Shown: positions 21,401 through 29,476 of the stretch, piece after piece
How the letters are laid out: each line of letters begins with the position of its first letter
Position numbering within the stretch: the first letter of the stretch is position 1
Virus record (IMG/VR): IMGVR_UViG_3300010388_000177
Span: 1 to 32,594 of that record
DNA from: a virus
Reading direction: 5' to 3' (one strand)
DNA length: 32,594 bases
Translations under genes and position numbers: made by a program
Notes under the pieces: generated by a model
The model's input: only the letters and a program-made list of their open reading frames with translations
Told to the model about the DNA's origin: nothing
Database searches by the model: none

Positions 21401-22175
21401 AAATGATGGTTTAACAAGATGTGAATTCTTAAAGTTGAAATCACCTTCAAAGTTCAGAAGAAAATCACAGATTGTTGATTATTCAGGTATGTCGGATATT
21501 GTTTTTGAAACTTATACAACAACAACTGCGGCGGCAATAAAAGGAACTATACTTGAAGTCGCACCAGCAAAAAGAAGACCCGATCTTGGTTATACAAACA
21601 CGAACTCAAATTCAAATCTTTCGAATTCAGCAAGTGTAATGACTAATGGTTTATCAAACTATGTTTCATCTGGTGTTAAGAACGCAAAGATAAACGGAAA
21701 TGAAAACGCAATCGGTGCTGATGTTATAAATGTTAATATCACATCAGGTGATGGAAACTATATTGCTGGTGGTGTTAAAAATGTAAATATAATCGGAACT
21801 GATAAGAAATATATTTCAGAAAGTGATGTAACCTATATCAACGGCATTAGATATAAAAATGGTATAGCCATATCAAAGTCAAATGTTATCAATGGTGGTT
21901 TCAATATGGCGATTGTTCGTTCATCCGACAGCACAAATGTAAATGTTATCAACGCATCAGAAGATGTTGTAATAACATCAGGAACATCAAACTATGAAAA
22001 CATAATCAATGCTGGAATTGACGCAATCTTGCCAGATGTTAAAGAACTTGGTATATCATCAACATTGAACCCAACACCAAGAACTTCATTGGCTGGTTCT
22101 TACAACTTGGCAATCGGAACTCAATCTTATGTTGAAGTCGTTCGTCAAGCACAAGCAAATGTTTCGCTTTCATAA
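18414..22175 (+). CDS. Large baseplate/tail hub protein (1253 aa)
   Basis: The largest gene in the window. Residues 60-110 (LYDDVPIPITFSILDIREPDK, SWSKTITIPGTKNNN.IF) match the start of large hub-like structural proteins in Bacteroidota phages. The centre has several beta domains with aromatic-rich strands, one of which may bind sugar. Residues about 870-1010 hold a compact domain with WYNMEVGDFVYWDMARW. The C-terminal 200 residues have a repeating N-V-N-I / G-x-x-N-x-I pattern (AKINGNENAIG, VNITSGDGNYIAG, VNIIGTDKKYIS) resembling a short beta-helix. The next gene has similar motifs, hinting that the two proteins interlock. Enzymatic lysis motifs were sought and not seen. Confidence 0.6.
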   Translation: MIKTQLVIFHRPNNGNISTGSVDYTSSYSLRTLGNYNSPVSQTSQKYTIPAGPQSGQGLSIDLYDDVPIPITFSILDIREPDKRKTSWSKTITIPGTKNNNRIFSHIYEIGQDGWITIGGQSLYEGFNPNLAKEIILLNDGIQVLKGNLQMKKIKRDKNGNIEYEVALNGDLTSLFYDVGTTKLADLDFSEWDHDWSKETIENSWKGLLQKANNGSTYSITNGSSKSIKSLYRDPKTGRLGIETYTAHGLLEDDWVFLDLKTDVSGSEALNAAKGEFIITERTSLYKFVVNYFYPVILMSSGSTVNLPAGSVCYKRTANGVGYIYPMISWGEEYDYNSFAVSSFVPGFYVKEIFDKIMKETKSTYESTFLNSQFFKRLFVIQKKTSYDLNPSDIQNRRFLVGTTQSYLTGASYRAVQNWYNPNFANPDTTATASLFPSTLSLNMPFKSEKGVGLTVSYYDYGLTSSNIYGNWDQSVYSWKVQDTGEYRLSANIRLSAWIDMNGYDGSPADGTASFTLNDPKYVYYTGPSYWAPSGPVGSNATGMAIKAKIMRRRNGFVSEIGTNTTSLVMNSNSSWPNSNWKYFGRYQPTTWENLSLNITSTSTYFAENDEVWIELSHFVQARPGSWYSNQGRTTGIAFYEWYNPPGSDDPPETYDINGEFYYKVEAGSFVVNDPSPKSTEGSVMRSSNALPKDMACKDFLLAIIKSFNLHIEGDKQIERKYYIEPRDEYYKTGSGGLTDYVDWSNKIDETSIDIIPMGELIAKYYTFQNKPENDYWNKKFKEDRGRDYMSYTKEIENDFLKNESKIEIPFGSTVMINNPSDTDIVMPAILQKESNANKPVSNSLPRMLIYGGLRPYTAQRGGVLGKVSSANGSAIGWELLSSSQSTTISASSSAYPQYPYAGTVDNPIDPIYDINWYNMEVGDFVYWDMARWTNENLYNKYWSNFIREVSDPASKVISADMRLTAKDIYELDFRKIYVIDNNYLRLQKIIDYDPVNDGLTRCEFLKLKSPSKFRRKSQIVDYSGMSDIVFETYTTTTAAAIKGTILEVAPAKRRPDLGYTNTNSNSNLSNSASVMTNGLSNYVSSGVKNAKINGNENAIGADVINVNITSGDGNYIAGGVKNVNIIGTDKKYISESDVTYINGIRYKNGIAISKSNVINGGFNMAIVRSSDSTNVNVINASEDVVITSGTSNYENIINAGIDAILPDVKELGISSTLNPTPRTSLAGSYNLAIGTQSYVEVVRQAQANVSLS

Positions 22176-22209
22176 AAACAATTAATAAAAAACAAAACAT
22201 AATTAGTAT

Positions 22210-23361
22210 ATGGCAAAAATAGAACAATATTCAAGAATAATCAATCACGCTGTTTCAACAAGTGGATTAGCATTTACGGTTCCTTCATCAAACGATCACA
22301 CTGACGAAACTTGGTTGGCAACAGATTTATACATTGCTGAACTTGGCGTCAATGTAACCGACGACACCGTTTATGTAAGAACAAATAATGGAATTGTTAA
22401 ACTGGCAACAGCAACATCATCAGCAGGTGTGGCACAAGTATGGAGTTTTAATTCACCGAACATTGTTATCGGTTCAACATATTCAGCATCAGCAATTACA
22501 AGAAATTCAAGTTCATATACTGATTTAGGTTCTTCATCTTTAAGATTTAAGGATATCTATGTTGGTGGAAGTTCAACTGGTAATTCAACAATTGATGTTA
22601 ATGCTGGATTATGGTTAAAAGAAGCAACCGACAGCATCTTAACAACAAATAATGTTGCTTCAACAAATGCTCCAATTGAAATCGATGGAAGTTCAAATGT
22701 AAATAAGGATCGAGTTCTTAACTTAAATTCAAGATACATAACTAATTCAGGTTCAACTAATTACAATGTTTCAATCGCATCACAAACCGTAAGTATGACG
22801 AACAATTCAAAAGCCGTTGTTATTGCTGGTTCAGATGTTTCATTACAAGATGGTATTTCAAATATAGTTCATTTAGGAAAAGGTTATTCGAAAACTGACC
22901 TTGAAGACGACCAAGTTGTTATTGGTGGTTCATCAGCCGTAAGAGGCACAGCAGATGATGGTTCAACAATCTATAACAATTCTGACTGGATTACAAAGCA
23001 ATCAAAGATTACAACAACTGACGCAACAATGGTCGATCTTGTTTCAATTCCTTGGTATGATGCTTCACTTTATGGTGAATTAATTCAAATCAAAACTTAC
23101 ATTATCGCAACTTCAATTGATGATGCTTCTGTTGCTTATTCATCTGAAATAACAGGAATTTATTCAGCAAATGAAAGTGCTTTGATTACAGAAGTTGGTT
23201 TGCCTGTTCTTAATCAATGGAGCGTTGATGGATTAGATTGTTTTACTGAAATGACGGCTGACGCATCAGGTGTTTATGTTAAAGTAAAAGGTGATGCTTC
23301 ATATACGATGAAGTGGCTCGCAACATATTCATATCACAGATTAATAAACATATTACCATAA
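22210..23361 (+). CDS. Tail appendage/fibre protein with shared C-terminal domain
   Basis: A 383-residue protein. Residues 1-60 (WLATDLYIAELGVNVTDDTVYVRTNNGIVKL) form a common fibre attachment motif. The middle contains the SSLRFKDIYVGGSSTG strand and a beta-helix-like N-V-S-I pattern (SIASQTVSMTNNSKAVVIAGSDVSLQDG). The C-terminus (TTTDATMVDLVSIPWYDASL to MKWLATYSYHRL) is the same type of domain as in the proteins at 967-1389 and 31452-32039. The first two parts link it to the hub upstream, so it may be a baseplate-attached fibre. Confidence 0.6.
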   Translation: MAKIEQYSRIINHAVSTSGLAFTVPSSNDHTDETWLATDLYIAELGVNVTDDTVYVRTNNGIVKLATATSSAGVAQVWSFNSPNIVIGSTYSASAITRNSSSYTDLGSSSLRFKDIYVGGSSTGNSTIDVNAGLWLKEATDSILTTNNVASTNAPIEIDGSSNVNKDRVLNLNSRYITNSGSTNYNVSIASQTVSMTNNSKAVVIAGSDVSLQDGISNIVHLGKGYSKTDLEDDQVVIGGSSAVRGTADDGSTIYNNSDWITKQSKITTTDATMVDLVSIPWYDASLYGELIQIKTYIIATSIDDASVAYSSEITGIYSANESALITEVGLPVLNQWSVDGLDCFTEMTADASGVYVKVKGDASYTMKWLATYSYHRLINILP

Positions 23362-23378
23362 AATAAAATAAAACTTAA

Positions 23379-26300
23379 ATGGCAGATTTTCAATTAAATG
23401 TCGTTCTTAATGGCGCACAACAAACGGTTTCAACAATTGCTGAAATTGAAGCGGCATTAAGGCAAACAAAAGAAGAATTAAAAAATGTTGCGGTTGGTTC
23501 AAAGGCCTTTGAAGATTTATCAGCACAGGCACAGAAACTTCAATTTCAATTCAAAGAAAACTTTAAGGAAGCAACAAACTTTTATCAATCACTTGGTGAT
23601 CTTGGTGAAAGTGTTGGTCGTTTAGGTGCCACAATTACATCTGGCTTTACAATCGCAACATCAGCCGTGGCTTTATTTGGTTCTGAAAATGAAGAAATTA
23701 CAAAGGCGGCTCAAAAGGCACAAGCAGGACTTGCGCTTGCTTATTCATTTACAACAATCGCAACAAACGCAAAACGATTATCAGAAGATTTAGCCAATGT
23801 TGCGACTTCATTAGGAATAAACTTAACAAGAACAAAAACTGCTGTTAATGAATTAGACACAGCGGCAACGATTGGAAACACCGTGGCAGAAGGCGCCAAC
23901 ACAACAGCAACGGTTGCTAACACAGCGGCAACAGGAGCACAAGCCGTGGCAACAAAAGGAGCAACAATCGCTCAACAAGCAATGAATGTTGCGATGAAGG
24001 CAACGCCAATTGGTTTGTTGATTGCTGGTTTAACAGCACTTGTTGTTTATTGGGATGATATCTTTGAAAGTGTTTCAAATGCCGAACAAGCCGTTCTTGA
24101 TTATAACGAAGCACAAAAGAAAGTTAATGATGACTTGGAACAAAAAACCTTCAAAACAATTGGTGATGGTGTAACCAAGTATAATGAATTAAGAAATGCG
24201 ATTGAAGGCGCATCTGATGTTGGTTCAAAACAAACTTGGATTAAAGAAGCACTTAAAGATTTGCCTGAATTATCAGCATTGACTGGTGAAGAAGCCGATG
24301 CGGCTGAAAAGGTCACCAGTGCTTTACAAGTTCGTGCGAACCTTATTGGTTATGAAGCCGAACGAGCAGAAATCATTGAAAAGATTGCTAATCAAGAAGC
24401 AAAGATTGTTGAATATAATAAAAACTATGGTAAAGGTTCAAAAGAACAACAAGAAATTCTTGCCGCTCAATCTGATGAAGCATTAAGATTAGTTAATTAT
24501 TATAGAACTTTATTACCTGGAATTGAAGATAGCATTTCAGCACAAAAGCAATTTCAAGAAGGAATTATTAAAGCAAATAAAGAACTTGAAAAACAAAGAA
24601 AAGCCGAAGAAGATGCGGCCGCAGAAGCAAAAAGAAAAGCCGAAGAAAGAAAGCGTGCTTTTGAAAAAGCATATGCTGATATTAAGAAAAGTGTAAGCGA
24701 CACCTTAAAAGAACTTGCGAAGATTGAAAAAGATTATGATCTTGAAGTTCAAAAGGCAAAATTCACAACTAAACAAGAAGAAGTTCAATTTGAAATCGAT
24801 CAAGAAAAAGCAAAGATTGAAGAAATCAAAACAACATCTTTGAAAGAAGTTGAAGATGCCAGAAAGAAAGGCGTTCTTAAAAAAGGTGAATATGAAAAAG
24901 CAAATGCTGATATTATTGCCGCTGAAAAGAAAGCACAAGATGAATTAATTCTTGCTGGTGAAGCACGACTTAAAGTTGCGATTGAAGAAGATAACCTTGT
25001 TAAAGAAGCAAGATTAAAGAACATTGAAGAAATCAAATTGGCAAATAAAGTTCTTGAAGAAGAAACGATGTTTGGTGATCAGAACACGGCTGATAATAAA
25101 ATCAGATTTGCTTTGAATTCAGCAAAACTTCAAGTCGAACAATTAAACTTATTGGCTTCATTAAATCAAGAAGATCGTCAAGAATTTATTGCTGGTTTGA
25201 AAGAAGAAGAACAAGCGCAGTTTTCATCTTTTACAACAAGAATATTTGACTATAAAGAATATTTGAAAAAGAAAGAAGAATTGATAAAGGCACAATTTGA
25301 TGTTGAGGAAAAACTTGCCATTGCTGATGCTGACGCACAAGGAAAAAGAATTGTTGAAGAAAATAAAAAGAACTTAAAAGAAAGATTTGCTGTTGAAATT
25401 GAGGAAGTTAAAAACGGAACAAAAACTGAATATAAGATTAAAGGTAATATTACGAAAGAAGAAGAAGCCATTATTCAAGAAAATTTAAGAAAGCAACAAG
25501 CAAACGCAACAGAACAAACTGAAAAAGAAAAGGAAAGAATTCAAGGTGAGTATAGAATTAAAAGAAAAGATAATGAAAAGAAAACCGAAGATGAAATCCT
25601 TGCTTACAAGTTAAGTCAAGTTCAGAAATATACAGATCTTGCGGCTCAAATCGCAAATGCTGTTTTAACAACAATTTCTGCTTTTAATGAATTGGCAAAA
25701 GTTAATTCTGAAAACTTTTTAAGGGAACAGCGTGATTTGACGGCTCAACAAACAAATGATTTAAATGTTGAGTATAATAATCAACGAGCATTATTGGATG
25801 AAAAACTTGCGGCTGGTGTTATATCACAAGAACAATATAACAACACGATTGATGAATTAAACAAAAATCTTACTAATTCAACTGATAAATTAAATAAAGC
25901 ATTTCGTGATAAAGAACTTGCTGAAAAGAAGAAAGCATTTGAAAGTGATAAGAAGTTAAAAACAGCACAGGCAATCATATCAGGAATTCAAGGTGCCGTT
26001 TCAGCATTTACTGGTGCGTTTCAATTAGGCCCGATTGCGGGTCCGATCGTTGGTGGTATATTATCAGCACTTGTTCTTGCGACGACTGCCGCACAAGTTT
26101 CAGCAATTCAAAAAACAAAGTTCGACAGCGGCGCACCTGAAATCACAGCACCAAACACTGGTGGCGGTGGCGGTGGTGGAGGCGGAACTGGCGGTGCGGC
26201 TTTAAGTCAAGCGGCAACTGGTGGTTTCACAGGATTTTCACCAACATTAACTGGCTCACCAACAACTGGTGGAGGTGGAACAACAGAAGGTGGTTTTGTT

Positions 26301-26393
26301 GGCGGATCACAACGAGTTTATGTTCTTGAAAGTGATATTACAAATTCACAAAGAAGGGTTTCAACACTTGAAAGTAATGCGACTTTTGGATAA
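23379..26393 (+). CDS. Tape measure protein (1004 aa)
   Basis: A 1004-residue protein with long Ala/Lys/Glu/Gln-rich coiled coils. A hydrophobic segment (ATPIGLLIAGLTALVVYWDDIF, about 207-228) and another near 865-905 are typical of tape measure proteins that enter the host membrane. Near residue 925 a run of Gly (GGGGGGGGG) is followed by more Gly-rich sequence. At about 0.15 nm per residue it predicts a tail near 150 nm. It starts 17 bases after the fibre gene. The gene before it is not a tail tube gene, unlike the usual order. Confident call from composition and length. Confidence 0.9.
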   Translation: MADFQLNVVLNGAQQTVSTIAEIEAALRQTKEELKNVAVGSKAFEDLSAQAQKLQFQFKENFKEATNFYQSLGDLGESVGRLGATITSGFTIATSAVALFGSENEEITKAAQKAQAGLALAYSFTTIATNAKRLSEDLANVATSLGINLTRTKTAVNELDTAATIGNTVAEGANTTATVANTAATGAQAVATKGATIAQQAMNVAMKATPIGLLIAGLTALVVYWDDIFESVSNAEQAVLDYNEAQKKVNDDLEQKTFKTIGDGVTKYNELRNAIEGASDVGSKQTWIKEALKDLPELSALTGEEADAAEKVTSALQVRANLIGYEAERAEIIEKIANQEAKIVEYNKNYGKGSKEQQEILAAQSDEALRLVNYYRTLLPGIEDSISAQKQFQEGIIKANKELEKQRKAEEDAAAEAKRKAEERKRAFEKAYADIKKSVSDTLKELAKIEKDYDLEVQKAKFTTKQEEVQFEIDQEKAKIEEIKTTSLKEVEDARKKGVLKKGEYEKANADIIAAEKKAQDELILAGEARLKVAIEEDNLVKEARLKNIEEIKLANKVLEEETMFGDQNTADNKIRFALNSAKLQVEQLNLLASLNQEDRQEFIAGLKEEEQAQFSSFTTRIFDYKEYLKKKEELIKAQFDVEEKLAIADADAQGKRIVEENKKNLKERFAVEIEEVKNGTKTEYKIKGNITKEEEAIIQENLRKQQANATEQTEKEKERIQGEYRIKRKDNEKKTEDEILAYKLSQVQKYTDLAAQIANAVLTTISAFNELAKVNSENFLREQRDLTAQQTNDLNVEYNNQRALLDEKLAAGVISQEQYNNTIDELNKNLTNSTDKLNKAFRDKELAEKKKAFESDKKLKTAQAIISGIQGAVSAFTGAFQLGPIAGPIVGGILSALVLATTAAQVSAIQKTKFDSGAPEITAPNTGGGGGGGGGTGGAALSQAATGGFTGFSPTLTGSPTTGGGGTTEGGFVGGSQRVYVLESDITNSQRRVSTLESNATFG

Positions 26394-26425
26394 GAAACAA
26401 ATATACAAAAATTAACATATCAAAT

Positions 26426-27466
26426 ATGAATAAAGATTTACCTATTTATGATATCATCTTAAAAGACGACACACAAGGTGTTGGTGTGATATCATTAGTT
26501 GATGAACCAGCAATTGGCGTTGATTGGATTAAGTTATCAAAACAAGCATCAATGGCGTTCAAAGCAAATAAAGATAAACAATTACTTTACGGCCCGTTTT
26601 TAATTCCTAATATGCTTATTTATCGTCATGACGAAAAGATGGGTGAATATTATGTAAGGTTCAGTAAAGAAGAAATTGAAAAGATTGCCACGAAGTTTAA
26701 CGAAGATCTTAACAATAAGAATATCACATTTCAACATACAGGTGAAAGCGTTGATGCTTTTGTGGCGCAGAATTGGGTTATCGATGGCGAACAAGATAAA
26801 TCACATAATCTTGGTTTCGATTTACCAGAAGGATCGTGGTTTGGCGCTGTAAAGATTAAAGATGAAAACTTTTGGTCGGATAAAGTCAAATCAGAAGAGG
26901 TTAAAGGATTTTCAGTTGAAATTCTTGCTGAATTAGAAATATCACTAAAAAATAAAGAACAAAAAATGGAAAACGAAATTAAATTATCCGAAGCAAAGTT
27001 GGCTGACGGAACTCCTGTTTATTATGATGGCGAATTATCACCAGAAACAATCATTTATATGGATCCAGAAATGACGCAATTGGCACCAGATGCGGATCAC
27101 GAATTGGAAGATGGAACAATCATCACAACAAAAGATGGCGTTGTAATGACGATTACACCAAAAGTTGAAGAAGAATTGGCTGAACCAGTAATGGCACCAG
27201 AAGCGGCACCATCAGCATCACCATTAACAGCAGAAGAAATTTCAGCAATGATCGACCAAAGATTTGCTGACTTAATGGAAGAAATTTCAAGAATGAAAGA
27301 ATTAATCGGTGAAGGTCAAACAGATATGGCTAACTATAAGAAAGAAGTAAATGAAAAGTTTTCATTAACTCCTGCTGTTGAAACGATTAAGAAAAACGAA
27401 GTTAAAATTGACGATAAGTTTGCGAAAGTTGAAAGCAGAATTCGTGAATTTGCGAAAAACAAATAA
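26426..27466 (+). CDS. XkdF-type prohead protease with scaffold-like C-terminus
   Basis: A 346-residue protein. Residues 1-170 follow the XkdF/prohead protease pattern: YGPFLIPNMLIYR (55-67), the His of FQHTGE (102-107), NLGFDLPEGSWFGAVKI (128-144) and the candidate catalytic Ser in KGFSVEI (160-166). Residues 181-346 form an acidic, Glu/Lys-rich scaffold-like region. An in-frame ATG at 26966 (residue 181) is preceded by an A-rich stretch like the other starts here and could give a separate 166-residue scaffold, as in lambda C/Nu3. It lies upstream of the major capsid gene. Role: capsid assembly and processing. Confidence 0.75.
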   Translation: MNKDLPIYDIILKDDTQGVGVISLVDEPAIGVDWIKLSKQASMAFKANKDKQLLYGPFLIPNMLIYRHDEKMGEYYVRFSKEEIEKIATKFNEDLNNKNITFQHTGESVDAFVAQNWVIDGEQDKSHNLGFDLPEGSWFGAVKIKDENFWSDKVKSEEVKGFSVEILAELEISLKNKEQKMENEIKLSEAKLADGTPVYYDGELSPETIIYMDPEMTQLAPDADHELEDGTIITTKDGVVMTITPKVEEELAEPVMAPEAAPSASPLTAEEISAMIDQRFADLMEEISRMKELIGEGQTDMANYKKEVNEKFSLTPAVETIKKNEVKIDDKFAKVESRIREFAKNK

Positions 27467-27531
27467 CAAAAACAAAAATCAGGTTTTTACTATATTAAAG
27501 TATATAACCACAAAAAATAAAATTAAATAAA

Positions 27532-28437
27532 ATGGCATTAACAGATAATACCACTTTTTACGGAAAAGACGCAGAAGGTTTTTTCAAAAAAGTTTTAACA
27601 ACAGGTTTGGCTAAAAACGAATTGACTTTGGTTCCTAATGTGAAATCAAAAATCAAATTGGCTTATTCCGATTTAGGGAATATTCTTCAAGCAGAAGATT
27701 GTTCTTTTTCATCAACAGGTGAAGGTTCTTTGAACCAAAAAACAATGGAGGTTTGCGATCTTAAAGTAAATCTTGAATATTGTGCTACGACTTTCGAAGC
27801 AAATTATTTATCGGCTCAATTAAGAGCAGGTTCAAACAACGAAGAAGTAATGCCAACATCATATGCTGATTTCGTTGTAAATTATGTTGCTGAAAAAGTA
27901 AGTTCAGATTTGGAAAAAGTAATGTTCCAAGGAAACACAGGAACGGCTTCTTATCCTTATTCTTTATGTGATGGTTTAATCAAACAATTACAAAATGACG
28001 GTGATGTTATCGATGTAAGCGCAACTGCTTCTTCAATCACTTCAACAAATGTTGTTGCTGAATTAAACAGATTATTAAGTGCTGTTCCATCAGAAGTTCG
28101 CTCACAAGCAAATTTCAAAATCTTTGTTTCACAAGAAATCGCTTTCGCTTACAAACAAGCACAAGCATCAACAACAGGTGGTTTATTCCTTGTTGGTGAT
28201 AAAGAATTGAATTACTTAGGTTTCAGAATGATCCCAACATCAGCATTAGGTGCTAAACAAATGGTGGCTTTCAATTCTGATAAAGTTTTCTTCTTAACTG
28301 ACTTGGTTTCAGATTGGGATGATATCATCATCATACCACAAAGAAACATCAGCGGAGCAAGAACAGAAAGATTTGCGACATCTTTGAAATTTGGTGTTAA
28401 TTATCTTTACGGTAATGAGATCGTTCTTTACGCATAA
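27532..28437 (+). CDS. Major capsid protein (HK97 fold candidate)
   Basis: A 301-residue protein beginning MALTDNTTFYGKDAEGFFKK. It has a helical N-terminus, central E-loop and P-domain like stretches (VSSDLEKVMFQGNTG, NFKIFVSQEIAFAYKQAQA) and an A-domain like end (DWDDIIIIPQRNISGARTERFATSLKFGVNYLYG). This order fits the HK97-type capsids of Bacteroidota phages. It follows the protease-scaffold gene and precedes a tail tube gene. The start is preceded by a 65-base AT-rich gap. A late promoter there is possible but not clear. Confidence 0.82.
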   Translation: MALTDNTTFYGKDAEGFFKKVLTTGLAKNELTLVPNVKSKIKLAYSDLGNILQAEDCSFSSTGEGSLNQKTMEVCDLKVNLEYCATTFEANYLSAQLRAGSNNEEVMPTSYADFVVNYVAEKVSSDLEKVMFQGNTGTASYPYSLCDGLIKQLQNDGDVIDVSATASSITSTNVVAELNRLLSAVPSEVRSQANFKIFVSQEIAFAYKQAQASTTGGLFLVGDKELNYLGFRMIPTSALGAKQMVAFNSDKVFFLTDLVSDWDDIIIIPQRNISGARTERFATSLKFGVNYLYGNEIVLYA

Positions 28438-28479
28438 TAAGTAATCCAATAAGGATAAAAAAATTAAAAAATTAACAAT

Positions 28480-28995
28480 ATGGCTTGTGTATCATTTTCA
28501 GGCGGAATTTCCAAAGATTGCGAAAACAATATTGGTGGTTTATCAAAAGTTTATTTAATTGACTTTGATAACATCACTGGTTATACTCAATCAGGTGGAA
28601 CCGTTTCATCAATAACATTAGCAGCAACGACTTCTTTCTATGAATTCCAATTCAACAGAAATTCGGCAACATTTACCGAAGATTTAGTGAAGTCAGTTGA
28701 GGCGGGGTCTGCTTTATTCGAGCAAACCTTAACGCTTACAATTCCAAGAAGAGATGTAAGCAAAAGAAACACTTTGAGTTTATTAACACAAAGAGATCTT
28801 GGCGTAATCGTAAAGGATAGTAATGGCCTTTACTGGTATGCTGGTGCTGTCGAAGGTATGTATTTATCTGAAAGCACTTCAACATCTGGAACAGCGAAGG
28901 CTGACGGATCAAACTATGTTTTAACCCTTAAAGGTTTCGAACAAGTAAGATCATACGGTGTTGCTCCTGGCATCATTGCGGCACTTGTTGCTTAA
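28480..28995 (+). CDS. Major tail (tube) protein candidate
   Basis: A 171-residue beta-rich protein. It has a small Cys-containing start (MACVSFSGGISKDCENNIGG), a core with FYEFQFNRNSATFTEDLVKSVEAGS and LTLTIPRRDVSKRN, and an end with YVLTLKGFEQVRSYGVAP. The size and strand pattern suit a siphovirus tail tube or a similar ring-forming protein. It is the last gene before the terminator at 29021-29055, so the capsid and tube genes share one transcript end. A capsid decoration protein is an alternative. Confidence 0.6.
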   Translation: MACVSFSGGISKDCENNIGGLSKVYLIDFDNITGYTQSGGTVSSITLAATTSFYEFQFNRNSATFTEDLVKSVEAGSALFEQTLTLTIPRRDVSKRNTLSLLTQRDLGVIVKDSNGLYWYAGAVEGMYLSESTSTSGTAKADGSNYVLTLKGFEQVRSYGVAPGIIAALVA

Positions 28996-29020
28996 TGAAT
29001 TTCCACTACGAATAGATTTG

Positions 29021-29055
29021 AAAAAAGCCACGACCTAATAAGTTGTGGCTTTTTT
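29021..29055 (+). terminator. Strong intrinsic terminator after the tail tube gene
   Basis: A 14-bp stem (29021-29034 with 29042-29055; core GCCACGAC/GTTGTGGC with one G-U) with a 7-base loop, six A before and six T after. The GCCAC core and the flanking A and T runs resemble the terminator at 2306-2333. It ends the capsid/tail transcript. Confidence 0.85.
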
Positions 29056-29094
29056 CATTTAAATAAAAACAACTTTCTTTTTAACAACATATCA

Positions 29095-29102
29095 TATAAA
29101 TA
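29095..29102 (+). promoter_or_regulatory. Candidate late promoter box TATAAATA
   Basis: TATAAATA lies 12 bases before the ATG at 29114 and directly after a terminator, so a new promoter is expected here. It equals the T4 late promoter -10 box recognised by gp55, and this phage encodes a gp55-like protein. In such AT-rich DNA a chance match is quite possible. Confidence 0.35.
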
Positions 29103-29113
29103 ACCTTAAAGAA

Positions 29114-29473
29114 ATGATATACTTAACACCAGGAATAACACAATCAGTTTGGATGAGTTTAAGGGAAAGCATCAGTTATGGTTCAACAGCAAGTTTCAAA
29201 TTCACCTTCACAAATGATATGACGGGCAACAGCAAAATCTTTTATCCAACAGATTTACAACCCGACAACAAGTGGAGCCGATTTGATATTGTTGCTGGAA
29301 CACCTGAAAACTTACTTATTCCTCGAATTGATATGCGCCAAGGTATGTGGTCGTATAAAGTCGAGGCTGGAACGACATTACTTGAAACTGGCAAAGTTAT
29401 GGTTGAAGAAACAAAAGATTGGATTACTTTGGATCGACCAGCAAAAGATATTAAGGTTTTAAAAAGAAATTAA
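29114..29473 (+). CDS. Small structural protein (119 aa) upstream of the portal
   Basis: A 119-residue beta-rich protein (FKFTFTNDMTGNSKIFYPTDL, WSRFDIVAGTPENLLI, RQGMWSYKVEAGTTLLETGK). It resembles small proteins often found between tail and portal genes in Bacteroidota phages; an immunoglobulin-like or head-decorating fold is likely. It is the first gene after the terminator at 29021-29055. It lies 3 bases before the portal gene, so it probably belongs to the head or connector. Confidence 0.5.
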   Translation: MIYLTPGITQSVWMSLRESISYGSTASFKFTFTNDMTGNSKIFYPTDLQPDNKWSRFDIVAGTPENLLIPRIDMRQGMWSYKVEAGTTLLETGKVMVEETKDWITLDRPAKDIKVLKRN

Positions 29474-29476
29474 ACT

